DNA from: a virus
DNA: 46,097 nt
Virus record (IMG/VR): IMGVR_UViG_3300045972_000138
Span: 191,513 to 237,609 of that record
Reading direction: 5' to 3' (one strand)
Each line of letters begins with the position of its first letter. Position 1 is the stretch's first letter. Under the pieces are notes generated by a model. The model saw only the letters and a list, made by a program, of their open reading frames with translations, was not told the DNA's origin and ran no database searches. This document shows, in pieces, positions 44,180 through 46,097 of this stretch. Made by a program: the position numbers and the translations under genes.

Positions 44180-44392
44180 ATGGCTTTAAGATATAATAAT
44201 TCAACTAGAATTTTTCCATACCATGTAAGTTACCCGCGGACTGGCAGCTGGTGGGCCAGCGATTGGAGAGATATGAGCAGTTGGTTAAATGCAACCATCG
44301 GACCGTGCGTCTATGAATGGGAATATCTTAGCGAGTGCTTTTATTTTAAAACTAAAGAAGATTTATTAATATTCAAATTAAGATGGCTATAA
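44180..44392 (+). CDS. FKL-tail family, member 13
   Basis: 70 aa. SWWASDWRDMSSWLNATIG, tail FYFKTKEDLLIFKLRWL. A short abortive frame (44167-44196) precedes it, as before member 8. Confidence 0.65.
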   Translation: MALRYNNSTRIFPYHVSYPRTGSWWASDWRDMSSWLNATIGPCVYEWEYLSECFYFKTKEDLLIFKLRWL

Positions 44393-44706
44393 CTAACGTA
44401 ATGATACCAATGATTAAGCGAATAATGCCCGGGATACTTGCAAATCAAATTACCGGTATTCACCCCATGCCTGCATCCACAGGTAGCATATTTACTGTTA
44501 AGAATAACTGGTTGTTTAGGGATTATAATAAGAAATATTGGCCACACCAATTTATAGTTGAAAACGATAAACGTAGAGAAGTAGAGAAGTGGTGTTGGAA
44601 TCATTTTAATGGCTGGCGTTGGCATAGTAGCCGTGGTAAGTTTGTATTTAAGAAGGCCGATGATGCTATGCTATTTAAAGTAAGATGGGAATGTAGGTCA
44701 GCATGA
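44383..44706 (+). CDS. FKL-tail family, member 14
   Basis: 107 aa. Long N-terminal extension, then KRREVEKWCWNHFNGWRWHS and tail FVFKKADDAMLFKVRWECR. Confidence 0.7.
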   Translation: MAITNVMIPMIKRIMPGILANQITGIHPMPASTGSIFTVKNNWLFRDYNKKYWPHQFIVENDKRREVEKWCWNHFNGWRWHSSRGKFVFKKADDAMLFKVRWECRSA

Positions 44707-44957
44707 GCGAACTCATTACACGCCGCAGAGGGCATGAAGATTTTGAAAAGATGCTCAAAATCATCAAATTCTGCGAAAAGCAATTCGGTAAGACAAATTG
44801 CTTTTACACGTGGGATATCAACTTTGCAGATGATACAGAAGACTACTGTGCATTCAAGTTCTGGGACAATTCAATGGCATCATACCTAAAGTTGATATAT
44901 CCCGAATTAATGACAAGAGAGCAATTTGATAATAGAATATACGATGAGAGTACTTAA
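44703..44957 (+). CDS. FKL-tail family, divergent member 15
   Basis: 84 aa. Tail DYCAFKFWDNSMASYLKLIY keeps the F.f..n.mA.yLKL pattern, followed by an unrelated end. ATGA overlap. Confidence 0.6.
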   Translation: MSELITRRRGHEDFEKMLKIIKFCEKQFGKTNCFYTWDINFADDTEDYCAFKFWDNSMASYLKLIYPELMTREQFDNRIYDEST

Positions 44958-45147
44958 CAAAAAATACTGGCCTTACCAATTTGACTTACCTAAAGAAGTA
45001 GTGTATGTCACTGATGTTGACAAGCGCGAAGCGTGGTGTGAGGAAAATCTAAAAGCTAGTCAATGGAGATCGTTCGGGTGGAATATAAAAACTTTTGCAT
45101 TTAAGAATGCAGAAGATGCAACTGTGTTTAAGTTAATGTTCAAATGA
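44944..45147 (+). CDS. FKL-tail family, member 16
   Basis: 67 aa from ATG 44944. NKKYWPYQFDLPKE repeats NKKYWPHQFIVEN of member 14, so these two are close relatives. Tail FAFKNAEDATVFKLMFK. Confidence 0.7.
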   Translation: MRVLNKKYWPYQFDLPKEVVYVTDVDKREAWCEENLKASQWRSFGWNIKTFAFKNAEDATVFKLMFK

Positions 45148-45341
45148 GCAATATCGTAACGGTTAGTTACACTGTATACGACGAATCACTGAAGTGGGCA
45201 AAAGAACACTGCCCGGGCTATATAACGAACGACTATCATATGATTAGTGAAGATGAACTCGATATATCATATATCGATTTCTTCTTTAGCTTAGATGCAG
45301 AAGAAGATATGACTGCCTTTAAATTAAAATGGGATAAATGA
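45144..45341 (+). CDS. FKL-tail family, member 17
   Basis: 65 aa. TVSYTVYDESLKWAKEHCPG, tail FFFSLDAEEDMTAFKLKWDK. Confidence 0.7.
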   Translation: MSNIVTVSYTVYDESLKWAKEHCPGYITNDYHMISEDELDISYIDFFFSLDAEEDMTAFKLKWDK

Positions 45342-45568
45342 CTGGGTACAGATTACGCATTGTTGGCGAAAGCACTGTTAGCAATATGCTACCGGTGTGG
45401 AAAAAATTTGTAGACACAATTAATCTTCCCACAAATCATACACAGTTTATAAGAGTACGAGATGAAAAGTTGTTATACGAATACAATGCTAAAATCGACA
45501 AAGATAGAAAGCATTTACTCTTTAGATCAGAAACAGATGCAGTAGCATTCAAGTTAAGGCACTCATAA
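45338..45568 (+). CDS. FKL-tail family, member 18
   Basis: 76 aa. GYRLRIVGESTVSNMLPVWK, tail HLLFRSETDAVAFKLRHS: the clearest strand-helix-strand-strand-helix layout. Confidence 0.7.
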   Translation: MTGYRLRIVGESTVSNMLPVWKKFVDTINLPTNHTQFIRVRDEKLLYEYNAKIDKDRKHLLFRSETDAVAFKLRHS

Positions 45569-45799
45569 ATGGATATGGTTAAAATTGATTTAACCGCATA
45601 TTGGAATAGAATATATGCAGGTACAAGTATTCTAAATACTGCGTCGTTTGCTGAATATAGAGTTATGAGAGAATGGTTAGCAAATACTAATACCCAACAC
45701 GAATTCAAATGGAACGACACAGGAATGTATTTGCCGGATTGCGTGTGGATAGATATAACTAGCGACACAGCAACAATATTTAAGTTGAAGTACCTATGA
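45569..45799 (+). CDS. FKL-tail family, member 19
   Basis: 76 aa. MVKIDLTAYWNRIYAG, tail VWIDITSDTATIFKLKYL. Overlaps the next gene by ATGA. Confidence 0.7.
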   Translation: MDMVKIDLTAYWNRIYAGTSILNTASFAEYRVMREWLANTNTQHEFKWNDTGMYLPDCVWIDITSDTATIFKLKYL

Positions 45800-46097
45800 G
45801 TATATCCGAAGATATGTTAGCTGACAAATTAAAGGGTCACTCCTTTAAGATGTCTCAATACCAATATGCAGAAGTGCGGAGTCATATTGATCCAGAGATG
45901 ATGTATATTGTTACAGAGTCAGTATATAACTTTATGAATGATCAACCAAGCGACACATATAAAATGTACTCATTCTTTAAAACAATAGTGCGTATTGTTA
46001 TTAAAGTTATGTGTGAAAGAGAAAAGTGCGATATTGCACTTAACTCTGATAGAATAGAATCAATAGTGTGGAATAAGTATGAAGCAGTTTGCACTAA
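45796..46097 (+). CDS. hypothetical protein, 3' end outside window
   Basis: At least 100 codons open to the window end (MSISEDMLADKLKGHSFKMS..). Helical, different from the FKL type in the visible part. ATGA overlap with member 19. Confidence 0.6.
   Translation, partial: MSISEDMLADKLKGHSFKMSQYQYAEVRSHIDPEMMYIVTESVYNFMNDQPSDTYKMYSFFKTIVRIVIKVMCEREKCDIALNSDRIESIVWNKYEAVCT

Noticed and set aside
1-46097. tRNA genes
   Set aside because: I looked for GGTTCRA-type T-arms; the few hits (for example 39804) lie inside protein genes and have no cloverleaf.

Overview
The window looks like an accessory (host-takeover and adaptation) region of a large tailed phage that infects a Gram-negative bacterium. 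Evidence: about 100 mostly tiny genes packed head to tail with ATGA or TAATG overlaps; many consensus sigma70-type promoters (TTGACA/TTGCAC, 16-17 bp, TGnTATAAT) each followed by a short similar leader and a strong Shine-Dalgarno (SD) site; a second promoter class resembling the T4 late motif TATAAATA; lipoprotein and Sec signal peptides suited to a Gram-negative envelope; and no ribosomal RNA, tRNA or housekeeping genes. No capsid, terminase, polymerase or integrase gene is visible. Homology statements come from reading motifs, not from searches.

Layout. (1) 1-15142, plus strand: polycistronic runs of small hypotheticals, membrane peptides and lipoproteins, including a four-gene tandem family with an MKTS start (1805-3160), a protein with a ribosomal L7/L12 C-terminal-like domain (7190), a GatB/YqeY-like protein (10420), a four-gene family with an LKL tail (12897-13806) and a six-gene family with EDDTFRKL and HHWTxEEY motifs (13854-15142). 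(2) 15144-18079, minus strand: two large paralogous beta-propeller proteins, probably virion or adhesion proteins, behind a late-like promoter. (3) 18080-19413: gene-free, repeat- and hairpin-rich DNA. (4) 19414-35808: mostly single genes or short operons, each with its own sigma70-type promoter: AAA+ ATPase, sedolisin (S53) lipoprotein, SprT-like metallopeptidase, papain-like (C1A) peptidase, RelE-like domain protein, wHTH protein and two ATHYN-family proteins. (5) 35809-39662: regulatory-looking DNA with few genes, many minus-strand microgenes, a probable 100-nt small RNA, dispersed 43-nt elements and a conserved 17-bp activator-like box. (6) 39663-46097: lipoprotein metallopeptidase-like gene, a 409-aa late protein, and a run of 19 short genes whose products nearly all end in the same short motif (DA..FKLrW), continuing to the window edge.

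Working picture: early genes are driven by strong host-type promoters with a shared leader. A subset in 33-39 kb seems co-controlled by a DNA-binding protein that recognises TGTAAAG direct repeats at a fixed distance from the -10 box. A small RNA with an exposed UCUCCU loop and a UGUUGUUG stretch could act on the shared leader. Several genes, including the late ones, appear to be transcribed as leaderless mRNAs. The most unusual content is the FKL-tail gene array, the 43-nt dispersed element family, and the box/sRNA regulatory circuit.
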